Shown here: in pieces, positions 9,533 through 17,472 of the stretch | Numbering within the stretch: position 1 is the first letter of the stretch | Layout of the letters: every line of letters begins with the position of its first letter | Source of the DNA: Agrobacterium larrymoorei | Lineage (GTDB): Bacteria > Pseudomonadota > Alphaproteobacteria > Rhizobiales > Rhizobiaceae | Assembly (NCBI RefSeq): GCF_005145045.1 | Contig: NZ_CP039691.1 | Span: 1,686,001 to 1,750,000, forward strand | Direction of reading: 5' to 3' | Length of the DNA stretch: 64,000 nucleotides | Notes under the pieces: model-generated | What the model was told of the DNA's origin: nothing | The model's input: the letters and a program-made list of their open reading frames with translations, nothing else | Database searches by the model: none | Position numbers and translations under genes: made by a program

Positions 9533-9619
9533 TGAGGCAACGCCTGGACCAACTGGCAAATAAGGCTTTTGAGACGATTGACGGCTCTGCGCAAACGTTT
9601 ATAAAGCCGCAACTACCAC

Positions 9620-9709
9620 GGATGGGTGTCCGAGTGGTTTAAGGAACCGGTCTTGAAAACCGGCGTGCGTGAGAGCGTACCGTGGGTTCGAATCCCACCC
9701 CATCTGCCA
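9620..9709 (+). tRNA. tRNA-Ser (anticodon UGA)
   Basis: A 90-base cloverleaf including an encoded CCA (9707-9709). The acceptor GGATGGG pairs with CCCATCT, and the D-arm contains GAGTGGTTTAAGG. The anticodon loop CTTGAAA carries TGA. A long variable arm (GCGTGCGTGAGAGCGTAC) is diagnostic of a class II serine tRNA, and the T-arm is GTGGGTTCGAATCCCAC. It reads UCA and related serine codons. Confidence 0.97.
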
Positions 9710-9815
9710 TTTTTCTGGCTCGCCAATTCGTGTCTTCGTAAACTGATTTCCGCAGCATTGACCCTTGCTAAAGCGGAAGCAGGACGATGGATTGCCACCG
9801 CCCCGCCTCCTAAAA

Positions 9816-10319
9816 TCAGCCAGCAGCCTTCAACTGCAACTGAGACACACCCACTGCAACGTTCACGCCTGTCCCTGCCTGCGCGCTAAGCGGCTGGAGG
9901 GCGAAGTTTTTGGCGTTGCCGCCGATGAGGGCGTTTGCGCCGAGGCCGATACCGACAGAGGCTCCGGCGGAGGCGCCGACGTAGTTGCCGCTAAGGGCAC
10001 CGTCACCCACGCGGGATGCGGCTGTGTTGAAGACGATCCAGCTCATATACTGCTTGCCGGTGATACCGACATCGAGACCGATCTTACCGATCTTACCCGT
10101 GTAGCGTTCGACCTGACCGGAGCGCTGGCGGAACTCACAGGTGACAGCCTTGCTGGAGCCGATCACCAGACCGATACCGCCTTCGATTTCACAGGCGAGA
10201 GTGCCGACGCGTTCTTTCTGCGCGGTTTCCATCTTCTTGTGATGGCGCTTCGTTTCTGCAGACGCCATTGGGGCGATTGCGAGAGAGGCGATGGCGGTTG
10301 CGAGGATGAACTTCTTCAT
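9816..10319 (-). CDS. DUF992-family exported protein
   Basis: A 167-residue protein with a signal peptide (MKKFILATAIASLAIAPMASAE). The mature part has the DUF992 pattern: VGTLACEIEGGIGLVIGSSKAVTC near the start, then GLDVGITG and SGNYVGASAGASVGIGLGANALIGG. The glycine-rich second half suggests an outer-membrane or periplasmic beta-rich protein. Function is unknown. Its ATG overlaps the stop of the upstream BON-like gene (ATGA), so the two are probably translationally coupled. Confidence 0.9.
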   Translation of the reverse strand: MKKFILATAIASLAIAPMASAETKRHHKKMETAQKERVGTLACEIEGGIGLVIGSSKAVTCEFRQRSGQVERYTGKIGKIGLDVGITGKQYMSWIVFNTAASRVGDGALSGNYVGASAGASVGIGLGANALIGGNAKNFALQPLSAQAGTGVNVAVGVSQLQLKAAG

Positions 10320-10639
10320 ATTGCACTCTTGTTGTCATTTAGGAAAAAGTTTCGCCGAGGCGCCTTGCCTCTGGCGATGGAATAGGTGGCGGGGCGGATG
10401 GAGAGATCGGCGATGATGGGACGCGACGCGAAGCATTCCGCGATAAATACGGCGCATTCAAAGGATGCGAGTGTCTCCACCTCCCCCGTCAGCATCACCC
10501 TGCCGTTTTCCATGGAAACGGTGATGCGGCTGCCTTCCAGTCCGTCCGCATAAGCAATGATTGCCTGAAGCGCGGCGCAAAGGCTGCTTTCCTGGGGATT
10601 TGCGCAAATGGTCAGCGACTCGTCGGATGGGATCATCAT
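10316..10639 (-). CDS. Small BON-like domain protein
   Basis: A 107-residue protein. The start is set at 10639, one of two adjacent ATGs preceded by AGGAG; the open frame extends further up but overlaps the csbD-like gene. Residues about 15-80 (ALQAIIAYADGLEGSRITVSMENGRVMLTGEVETLASFECAV) look like a BON domain, the small alpha/beta fold thought to bind membranes in stress-related proteins. There is no signal peptide. The stop overlaps the DUF992 start by 4 bases. It lies 31 bases downstream of the CsbD-family gene, so the three form a likely operon. The BON assignment is by pattern only. Confidence 0.7.
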   Translation of the reverse strand: MMIPSDESLTICANPQESSLCAALQAIIAYADGLEGSRITVSMENGRVMLTGEVETLASFECAVFIAECFASRPIIADLSIRPATYSIARGKAPRRNFFLNDNKSAI

Positions 10640-10670
10640 CTCAATCAACTCCTGGCTTAAACCCGTGGGG

Positions 10671-10850
10671 TTACTTGAGAGACCGGGAAAAGGCGTCGTT
10701 GGTCTGGCCGTATTTGCCTTGCAGCTGACCCGCAATCTTCTCCGCGCGGCCCTCTGCCTGCATCTGCACATTGCCCGTAATCTTGCCAGCTGCTTCCTTG
10801 ATCGAGCCCTTGGCCTGACGGACTGCTCCTTCAATCCGGTTGTTATCCAT
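10671..10850 (-). CDS. CsbD-family stress protein
   Basis: A 59-residue hydrophilic protein starting at 10850 (MDNNRIEGAVRQAKGSIKEA). It has the family signature of glycine/lysine/alanine helices: GAVRQAKGSIKEAAGKITGN and EGRAEKIAGQLQGKYGQ. In many bacteria CsbD-like proteins are abundant under general stress; no biochemical role is settled. It is the first gene of the probable CsbD/BON-like/DUF992 set. No clear EcfG-type (GGAAC-N17-CGTT) promoter was found upstream by eye. Confidence 0.9.
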   Translation of the reverse strand: MDNNRIEGAVRQAKGSIKEAAGKITGNVQMQAEGRAEKIAGQLQGKYGQTNDAFSRSLK

Positions 10851-11000
10851 ATTTGAACTCCTTCCATTCATTCGGAACATGTCGCCGTGATTGGCGGCAT
10901 GATGGGAAGGTAGCTCCGGGATTAGGCGTCTTGCAGAGCAGAAACTACTAATCAATCTGGTACAAACTGGCCTTTTTTCAATAAAATCAGATAGAAACCA

Positions 11001-12485
11001 TTAGCCCTTGCGCGATTTCCGGCCACTGAAGCCACGCTCGCGTGCCCAGATCACGGCGGCGGCGCGGCGGTTTACGCCGATCTTTCCATAGAGCGAGGCA
11101 ATATGATTTCTGATCGTGTGCTTAGAGAGATTGAGTGTCTCGCTCATCTCCTTGTCGCTGCTGCCGTTGCAGATCAGCGCCAGAATTTCCTCTTCGCGCT
11201 CGGTCAGATCGCTGAGCGAGGCAGTCGGTGTGGTTCCTCTGGAGGTCTGTCGTAACCCAGCAAGACGCTCTACCACGGTGCGGCTGAACCATGATGTATC
11301 GGCCATCACGGTTTCAATGGCCTCGATCAACTCGTCCTCGGAACGTCTGCGTTCGGTGACATCCTGCATGGCCCAGATGACGCATTGCTGATCGTTGATC
11401 TCAACGCGCTCTGCCGAGACCGAGCACTCCGCGTGACCGCCAGCCTTGAGGTTCATACGCAGCGATTCCTCCCGGATCGGGATGTTGCCCTTCAGGCGGC
11501 GCTCCACATCGCGGCGCGTTTCCACATCGTCCCAGAGCTTGAGTTCGGCAGCCGTCTTGCCGAGAATTTCCTGTTCTTTCCGGCCACACAGTTCCAGAAA
11601 GGCGTCGTTGACTTCGGTGAATACGAAATCCTCAAGACGCGAAATCGCGGTCGGGGCGGGCGAAAGGCGGAAGGATTTGAAGAAACGTTCCTCGCTCTGA
11701 CGAAGAGCATTCTGTGCCTTTCTCCGTCCATCCAGATCGGCAAAGGTGAAGAGCATGCAGGGCTCCTCGCCCACTGCAATCGTCTCGCCTGCGACGATAA
11801 CGAGCCGGTCGCCGTCGGGTATGGGGATCAGCGCCTCGCGGTGGCGGATGACCCTGCCTTCATCCAGCTTGTTCAATGCATCCTGACCGGTCTCGCAATT
11901 GGAAAAAAGCCCAAGCTCCTCGACGCTGCAGCCGATGACGTCTTCTCGCGTAAAGCCAGTCATTTCCATAAAGCCCTGATTGACGCGGATGAAGCGCTTG
12001 TCATCCAGCCGGCAAATCAGGCCCGGCGCGGGGTTGGCGTTGAACGCGCTCTCGAAGCGGGCTTCGGCCTCATAAAGCGGCGTTTCATCGCGAATGATCA
12101 GAACGGTGACATCTGGCTTTGCACCGGCATCTTCGAGCACAAGCCCGCGCACGGTGTGCACCCATGTCTGCTCGAGATCAGAGGCAGGGGAAATCTCCAC
12201 CGTGACGTCATCCACCTCTTCGCCCGTCAGAATGCGCTCGAGAGGATACTGGCCCTCATCCAGCAAATGGTTGTTTCGGTAGCGCAGCGTGAAATTCTGG
12301 CGATAGGCCGCAACGTTTTCGCCAAGCTCTTCCAGTGTCTCCACCCGGTGCATATCTAGCGCGGATTTGTTGGCCCAGGAAATGCTGCCATCCTGCTCCA
12401 CCAGAATGAGACCGTCGCTCAACCCCGCGATTACCTGCTGCAATACCAGTCGATTGATTTTCGGGGGCTGATCGGTTTCGTTCAT
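11001..12485 (-). CDS. Triple-PAS, LuxR-type DNA-binding regulator
   Basis: A 494-residue cytoplasmic protein. I take the ATG at 12485 (MNETDQPPKINR). PAS-like domains lie at about residues 15-130 (LILVEQDGSISWANKSAL), 145-260 (PAPGLICRLDDKRFIRVNQGFM) and 275-395 (PTAISRLEDFVFTEVNDAFLELCG). A C-terminal LuxR/FixJ-type helix-turn-helix spans about residues 425-485 (LTEREEEILALICNGSSDKEM, LSKHTIRNHIASLYGKIGV). There is no receiver or kinase domain, so signals are presumably sensed directly by the PAS domains. It is divergent from the yaiI-like gene. Ligand and targets are unknown. Confidence 0.88.
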   Translation of the reverse strand: MNETDQPPKINRLVLQQVIAGLSDGLILVEQDGSISWANKSALDMHRVETLEELGENVAAYRQNFTLRYRNNHLLDEGQYPLERILTGEEVDDVTVEISPASDLEQTWVHTVRGLVLEDAGAKPDVTVLIIRDETPLYEAEARFESAFNANPAPGLICRLDDKRFIRVNQGFMEMTGFTREDVIGCSVEELGLFSNCETGQDALNKLDEGRVIRHREALIPIPDGDRLVIVAGETIAVGEEPCMLFTFADLDGRRKAQNALRQSEERFFKSFRLSPAPTAISRLEDFVFTEVNDAFLELCGRKEQEILGKTAAELKLWDDVETRRDVERRLKGNIPIREESLRMNLKAGGHAECSVSAERVEINDQQCVIWAMQDVTERRRSEDELIEAIETVMADTSWFSRTVVERLAGLRQTSRGTTPTASLSDLTEREEEILALICNGSSDKEMSETLNLSKHTIRNHIASLYGKIGVNRRAAAVIWARERGFSGRKSRKG

Positions 12486-12646
12486 GGGCGCAATCACTCT
12501 CTTTATCAATCGCTTGGCAAATTTTCGGCGGACATCGGCCATCCGAAACGCGAAACATCGCAAACATGTTGCGCCATGCAGGAAAAAAGCTCAAATGTGA
12601 CTTCGAAACATATAGTTGCCCGAACGAAAGAAGACGAAGTCTCAAT

Positions 12647-13093
12647 ATGTCGCAGATCTATGTCGACGCAGATGCCTGCCCGGTGAAGCCGGAAATTTTG
12701 AAAGTCGCGGAACGGCATGGCCTTGAAGTGACCTTCGTTGCCAATTCCGGCCTGCGGCCATCGCGTGATCCGATGGTGAAGAACGTCATCGTCTCGAACG
12801 GCTTCGATGCGGCGGATGACTGGATTGCAGAACATGCGTCCGAGGGCGATATCGTCATCACGGCGGATGTTCCTCTGGCCGGGCGCTGCGTGGCAAATGG
12901 CTCCATGGTAACGGGGCCGACAGGACGCGTGTTCGACCAGACCAATATCGGCATGGCGACGGCCATGCGCGATCTCGGTGCGCACCTGCGCGAAACAGGC
13001 GAGAGCAAGGGCTATAACGCAGCCTTTTCTGCGCGTGATCGATCTCAATTTCTGGAAACGCTTGAGCGGCTTTGTCGCCGAACCAAGAAATAA
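12647..13093 (+). CDS. YaiI/YqxD-family protein (UPF0178)
   Basis: A 148-residue protein beginning MSQIYVDADACPVKPE, the family hallmark (DADACPVK), with SGLRPSRDP, DIVITADVPLA and FDQTNIGMATAMRDL following. The fold resembles PIN/NYN nucleases, with several acidic residues, but activity is unproven. The start at 12647 is chosen over the upstream frame because all conserved sequence begins here. The next gene starts 6 bases downstream. Confidence 0.93.
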   Translation: MSQIYVDADACPVKPEILKVAERHGLEVTFVANSGLRPSRDPMVKNVIVSNGFDAADDWIAEHASEGDIVITADVPLAGRCVANGSMVTGPTGRVFDQTNIGMATAMRDLGAHLRETGESKGYNAAFSARDRSQFLETLERLCRRTKK

Positions 13094-13099
13094 TCACGG

Positions 13100-13777
13100 A
13101 TGGTGGGCGGAATGAAGACAGCGCAGCAGCAGCCGAAAATCAGCCGCTACCGGCGGCACCAACCGTTTTTAATCGCAGCAATTCTCGGCGTGGTGACAGT
13201 CATCGCGGCGCTGGTGGTCGTGCCGTCGCTTGCGGTCGAAGCGGGCGCAATCGTCTTCTTCCTCACTTATCTCTCAATATTAGGCAGCCGCCTGCCACGC
13301 CTGACGGCTGCACATCTCAAGGCCCATGCCGATAGTGACGACCTGCCCGCAATTGCCATCATCGCGATCACGTTAATGGCTGTCGGCGTTGCCGTCGTCT
13401 CGCTATTTCTGGCGCTGAACCACGCCGGAGAAACCGTGCTGTCGCTTGGGCTCGCCTTCTCTTCGGTCATTCTCGGCTGGCTGACGATCCATGCCATGGC
13501 CGCCGTTCATTATGCCCATCTTTTCTGGCGTCCTTCCTCCAATGGCGCGAAGAAGGAGCCCAAAGGCGGAATGGATTTCCCGGACACGGAAGCGCCGGGC
13601 ATCTATGAATTTCTCTATTTCTCCGTCGTCATCGGCATGACGGCACAAACATCCGACGTTTCCGTTACCACCACGGCCATGCGCAAGGTTACGCTTGTGC
13701 ATTCCATCGTGTCGTTCTTCTTCAAAACCGTACTCGTGGCTGCGGCGGTCAATGCCGCCGTTTCGCTGGCGGGCTGA
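13100..13777 (+). CDS. DUF1345-family membrane protein
   Basis: A 225-residue integral membrane protein with about five hydrophobic segments. The family signature is near the C-terminus (VIGMTAQTSDVSVTTTAMRK, then LVHSIVSFFF). Function is unknown. The start is at 13100 (MVGGMKTAQ); the ATG at 13112 is an equally good alternative. It follows the yaiI-like gene by 6 bases and precedes the S-formylglutathione hydrolase by 25. Confidence 0.9.
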   Translation: MVGGMKTAQQQPKISRYRRHQPFLIAAILGVVTVIAALVVVPSLAVEAGAIVFFLTYLSILGSRLPRLTAAHLKAHADSDDLPAIAIIAITLMAVGVAVVSLFLALNHAGETVLSLGLAFSSVILGWLTIHAMAAVHYAHLFWRPSSNGAKKEPKGGMDFPDTEAPGIYEFLYFSVVIGMTAQTSDVSVTTTAMRKVTLVHSIVSFFFKTVLVAAAVNAAVSLAG

Positions 13778-13802
13778 TGTTCACATACAAAAGGAAAAGC
13801 AT

Positions 13803-14636
13803 ATGAAGGTCATTTCACAAAACACGGCTTTTGGAGGCATGCAGGGCGTCTTTGCCCATGATTCAGAGGCCTGCAAATGCGAGATGACATTCGCCGTTTT
13901 CGTGCCGCCCCAGGCAATCAAGGAACCCTGCCCCGTTCTCTGGTATCTCTCGGGCCTGACCTGCACGCATGCCAACGTCATGGAAAAGGGTGAGTATCGC
14001 CGCCTTGCCGCGGAACTCGGTCTCATCATCGTCTGCCCCGATACCAGCCCACGCGGCAATGATGTGCCGGATGAGCTGACGAACTGGCAAATGGGCAAGG
14101 GCGCAGGCTTCTATCTGGATGCGACGGAAAAGCCCTGGGCCGAGCACTACCAGATGTACACCTACATTACGGAGGAGCTACCCGCCTTTATCGCGCAGCA
14201 CTTCCGCGCAGACATGAGCCGTCAGGGCATCTTCGGCCATTCCATGGGTGGCCACGGCGCGATGACGATTGCGCTGAAGCACCCCGACCGTTTCAAGAGC
14301 TGCTCTGCCTTCGCCCCGATCGTGGCGCCCTCCTCCGCAGATTGGTCGCGCCCGGCGCTGGAGAAATATCTGGGCGAAGATCAATCCGCCTGGCGGCAAT
14401 ATGATGCCTGCGCGCTGGTGGAAGATGGCGCGCGCTTCCCGGAATTCCTGATAGATCAGGGCAAGGCAGACAATTTTCTGGAAAACGGTCTGCGCCCATG
14501 GCTGTTCGAAAATGCCATCAAGGGTACGGATATCGACCTGACCCTGCGCCTGCACGAACGCTACGACCACTCCTACTACTTCATCTCCACCTTCATGGAC
14601 GATCATTTGAAGTGGCACGCCGAGCGTCTTGCATGA
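13803..14636 (+). CDS. fghA: S-formylglutathione hydrolase
   Basis: A 277-residue esterase-D-type alpha/beta hydrolase that releases formate and glutathione in the glutathione-dependent formaldehyde detoxification pathway. Motifs: oxyanion region YLSGLTCTHANV, nucleophile GHSMGGHGAM, an Asp in LIDQGKADNFL and a His near the end in RYDHSYYF. The ATG at 13803 is preceded by AAGGAAAAG. The usual partner, a class III alcohol dehydrogenase, is not in this window. A strong palindromic terminator follows. Confidence 0.95.
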   Translation: MKVISQNTAFGGMQGVFAHDSEACKCEMTFAVFVPPQAIKEPCPVLWYLSGLTCTHANVMEKGEYRRLAAELGLIIVCPDTSPRGNDVPDELTNWQMGKGAGFYLDATEKPWAEHYQMYTYITEELPAFIAQHFRADMSRQGIFGHSMGGHGAMTIALKHPDRFKSCSAFAPIVAPSSADWSRPALEKYLGEDQSAWRQYDACALVEDGARFPEFLIDQGKADNFLENGLRPWLFENAIKGTDIDLTLRLHERYDHSYYFISTFMDDHLKWHAERLA

Positions 14637-14639
14637 GAT

Positions 14640-14673
14640 GATAAGGCTTGCGGTGAGCGCCGCAAGCCTTATC
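14640..14673. terminator. Bidirectional terminator between fghA and the protease-nuclease gene
   Basis: A 14-base perfect inverted repeat (GATAAGGCTTGCGG at 14640-14653 and its complement at 14660-14673) with a 6-base loop lies between two convergent stop codons. There is no long U-tract, but the stem is strong. Confidence 0.65.
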
Positions 14674-14675
14674 AA

Positions 14676-16574
14676 TCAGAACAGCAACTCGCGGCTGGAG
14701 TTGATTTCAGTCAGCCCTTCGCGAGGTGCAATCAGGCTTTCCGGCACGGATTCCCGTGTCACCAGATCAGGCTTCATCGCCACATCGGCAGGCTTTAGCA
14801 CGCTGAAATCAAGCTCCGTCTTCTGCGACAGCGTCGCCAGATCGACCTGATAAAGCCGGAATGGATCGAGATCGAGGCTTTCCAGATCATTGAGAAAGTC
14901 CGACTGGGACAGAATAAAGGCCGAGCACCTTTGCCGGTCATCCGAGCCACGATAGGCGATGAGCTTCCAGAAAGCGCGCGGAACCAGCACATCCCGATAG
15001 GCAAGATCGTCATCGGCGAAAATCGGGCCGCCCATCACGGATAGCTTGATATCCTGCACATCCGCCTGTTCGAAAATCAGGTTTTCAAGCTCACCCCAGA
15101 GGCCTTTGCGTGCCGACTGGTTATAGCGTTCATGCTGGGGCGCGATGTTGGTGTAGTAGAAGGAGTCGCGGTTTGCCTGACGCGCTTCCTCTACCGGGCC
15201 CCAGCAGAGATCGGCCCGCCGTGCGATATGGCCGCGATCCAGCTTGTTGGCGGCGTAGGCCTCGTTGCCCGTCTGGTATTTCGCATCGATGCGCGGATCG
15301 AGCGCGAAATTCACGCGTGGCAGTTTCACGATCCTGGCGCCATCGATGTTCCATGCGACGTAGCGCGCCATCTTGCGCGACTGGCTGAGGCAGACGGAAA
15401 AATGCGTGTAGGGAATGGTCTGCTCATCGCCGAAATTCACCGCATCGCGCTTCAGTGCAGCCGATAGCTTTGGTTCAGGCGTGGCGACGCCAAGGAAGTT
15501 TGCGTCGTACCCTTTTCGCGGCGCGTTCGTTTCCGGCAGCAATGTATCGGCAACCGAAGGCGAAGGCTCCAGCACGAAATCGAGCTTCTTCTGGATCGAC
15601 GCGGGATAGCAGGCCAGCGCATGTTCATCCGTATTTGCACCCGCCTCTCCGGCAAAATGCAGCCCGGCAAAAATATCGGTCGGCTTGTCACCATCGGCAA
15701 TCAGCCAGGCAGAGCCGGAATCTCCGCCTTTGCTGATTTCCTCATCCTCTGCGGGCCTGTCTGGATCAGGACCGATCTCGAAACCGCCAATGGCTTGTAC
15801 GCCAGCGGAATTGCCGTAATCGATCTTCGACATGACATCCACGCGACGCACGATGCCATAGGTGACGGCGGTCGTTCGCCCGGATTTTACCACCGCATCG
15901 CCAAGCTCCACCTGCGCCATGCGCTTCGGCACGACATCGAGGCCATAGACGGAACGGTCGAAATCCCGCTGCCTGATGCGCGCCAAGGCGCAATCGCCAG
16001 CAGCACCGAGATGACTTCTGAGCAGCGTGCCCGCAGTGTTCAGCGCGACATTGTTGTCATCGAAAGGCCCGGGCTGAACGATGGTATCGCCGATGCGACC
16101 GTTATTTCCATGCAGCACATGCCAGTTGGAAAGAATGCAGGCGACGCCGGTGGTACGGTCGAACACAACGAGGCCAAGCGTGCCTGCCGTTTCTGCAATA
16201 TGCGAGACGCTGACACCGGGGCGGATGGGGTCCACGCGCTTGCGCCTGTCATCCAGTTGCTCCGTTTCCACCATTTTGTAAGATGGATGGAAAGTTCGCT
16301 GAATTACATCCGTCGGAAATTCCTGACCTTCCACCTCGATCGTTTCGGGGATGCGCTTGGTCAGAAGACTTTCGATAACGGAGTCACCCTTGGCGCTGAC
16401 GGTGAACTGGATGCAGATCGGGCCGTCCCCGTTCTTGTGACCGATACCGACAGAGGTAATGTTCGGGTCCGAGAGATATTCCGTTCCCTTGGCGCGAATG
16501 TGCCGCCGCAACGCCTCCATATCAGGGCCTTTCGCCGATTGGCGGGTTCCTTTCGAAGACTTGCGTGCTGCCAT
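14676..16574 (-). CDS. Trypsin-like serine protease fused to a NUC1-type DNA/RNA non-specific endonuclease
   Basis: A 632-residue two-enzyme fusion. The N-terminal half (about 40-340) is a chymotrypsin-fold protease with an apparently complete triad: His in LSNWHVLHG, Asp in GDCALARI, Ser in SKGGDSGSAW. The C-terminal half (about 380-600) is a beta-beta-alpha-metal nuclease with DRGHIARRAD and the second motif TNIAPQHERYNQ...LWGELENL, so its catalytic His, Asn and Glu are all present. A short N-terminal piece (ITSVGIGHKNGDGPICIQF) resembles the lead-in of Nal1-like proteases. No signal peptide or membrane segment is seen, so the protein is probably cytoplasmic. It is monocistronic, with convergent fghA on one side and the LOV gene divergent on the other. 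A toxin or defence effector kept in check by, or activated by, its protease is a reasonable guess, not shown. Confidence 0.9.
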   Translation of the reverse strand: MAARKSSKGTRQSAKGPDMEALRRHIRAKGTEYLSDPNITSVGIGHKNGDGPICIQFTVSAKGDSVIESLLTKRIPETIEVEGQEFPTDVIQRTFHPSYKMVETEQLDDRRKRVDPIRPGVSVSHIAETAGTLGLVVFDRTTGVACILSNWHVLHGNNGRIGDTIVQPGPFDDNNVALNTAGTLLRSHLGAAGDCALARIRQRDFDRSVYGLDVVPKRMAQVELGDAVVKSGRTTAVTYGIVRRVDVMSKIDYGNSAGVQAIGGFEIGPDPDRPAEDEEISKGGDSGSAWLIADGDKPTDIFAGLHFAGEAGANTDEHALACYPASIQKKLDFVLEPSPSVADTLLPETNAPRKGYDANFLGVATPEPKLSAALKRDAVNFGDEQTIPYTHFSVCLSQSRKMARYVAWNIDGARIVKLPRVNFALDPRIDAKYQTGNEAYAANKLDRGHIARRADLCWGPVEEARQANRDSFYYTNIAPQHERYNQSARKGLWGELENLIFEQADVQDIKLSVMGGPIFADDDLAYRDVLVPRAFWKLIAYRGSDDRQRCSAFILSQSDFLNDLESLDLDPFRLYQVDLATLSQKTELDFSVLKPADVAMKPDLVTRESVPESLIAPREGLTEINSSRELLF

Positions 16575-16869
16575 GATCGACCTCCGTGAAAGACAATTGA
16601 GGTGAGTATGCTACAAGTTGAGCGCCATGGCAGTCGCAATTCCCACAGGTGAATATTCCTGTCGAAAATCGGCCCCAGTGTCATAACCACGTCAAAGTCA
16701 TGAGGTTGATCGCTGTGCGAGACGGCACGGTGCCTGGCATTTTCCTGCCATCTATTTGGGAGAATTACATGTTTTCGGCACCTGAACACCGTTTCTGACG
16801 TATCAGCCTTTGCCAAAGACACCTTTTCCACTTAACTATCATATTCGAAACACATAATTGCCGAGCCAG

Positions 16870-17445
16870 ATGCCCCAATCATTTCCCCTTCCTCCTCTTC
16901 AGGAGTTCTTCGATAACGCAACTGTGGCGCTCGCTCTGGCGGATGCGCATGGCGATAATCATCTGCGTCTCGTCAACGGCCAGTTCCGAAAGCTGACGGG
17001 ATATTCGGACGAGGATGTGATCGACCAGAATTGCCGTATGTTGCAGAGAAGCAGCAAGGGCATCCGGGCGGATAATCAGGAGGCGCGGCAGAAAATCCAT
17101 GCGTTTCTGGAGAGAAAGACGATCTCGACCGTTCGCACGCCCATCATCAATTTCCGCAAGGATGGGCAGCCCTTCGTCAACCTTCTCTTCATGTCGAAAC
17201 TGACCTCCTCATCCGGTAACGTCAGCTACATCTTCGCTTCGCAGTTCGATGTCAGCCGCACGCGCGGCGACCTGCTTGAGGCTTACAATCGTGATCTGGA
17301 TAGCACTCTTGGCCGTATTGCTCCTTTGCTGGAGGGGCATAACGTCATCATTGAAGGCAGCCTTGCAACAATAGCGAATTCGGCGGCAACCATTGCCCAG
17401 GCAAAGCTGACTTTGGCAGAACTTGAACAGAATGCCCCGGACTGA
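16870..17445 (+). CDS. Short LOV-domain protein (candidate blue-light sensor)
   Basis: A 191-residue protein. Residues about 15-125 form a LOV-type PAS domain. The flavin-adduct cysteine motif is DQNCRMLQ (canonical GxNCRFLQ), the flavin-contacting asparagines lie in IINFRKDGQPFVNLL, and the Ibeta glutamine is in FASQFDVS. All residues expected for a photoactive flavoprotein are present. A C-terminal helical tail (LLEAYNRDLDSTL... LTLAELEQ) could dimerise or touch a partner. The next gene, 27 bases downstream, is a large HWE-type histidine kinase, so it may feed light or redox state into that kinase. The ATG at 16870 is chosen; a TTG at 16858 is also in frame. The roughly 295-base gap upstream holds no other gene that I can see. 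Confidence 0.88.
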   Translation: MPQSFPLPPLQEFFDNATVALALADAHGDNHLRLVNGQFRKLTGYSDEDVIDQNCRMLQRSSKGIRADNQEARQKIHAFLERKTISTVRTPIINFRKDGQPFVNLLFMSKLTSSSGNVSYIFASQFDVSRTRGDLLEAYNRDLDSTLGRIAPLLEGHNVIIEGSLATIANSAATIAQAKLTLAELEQNAPD

Positions 17446-17472
17446 GTGGGTTCGAATCTGAAGGATTGAGTT

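Noticed and set aside
9626..9889. Open frames across the tRNA-Ser gene
   Set aside because: They lie over a clear tRNA and its flanks and have no coding support.
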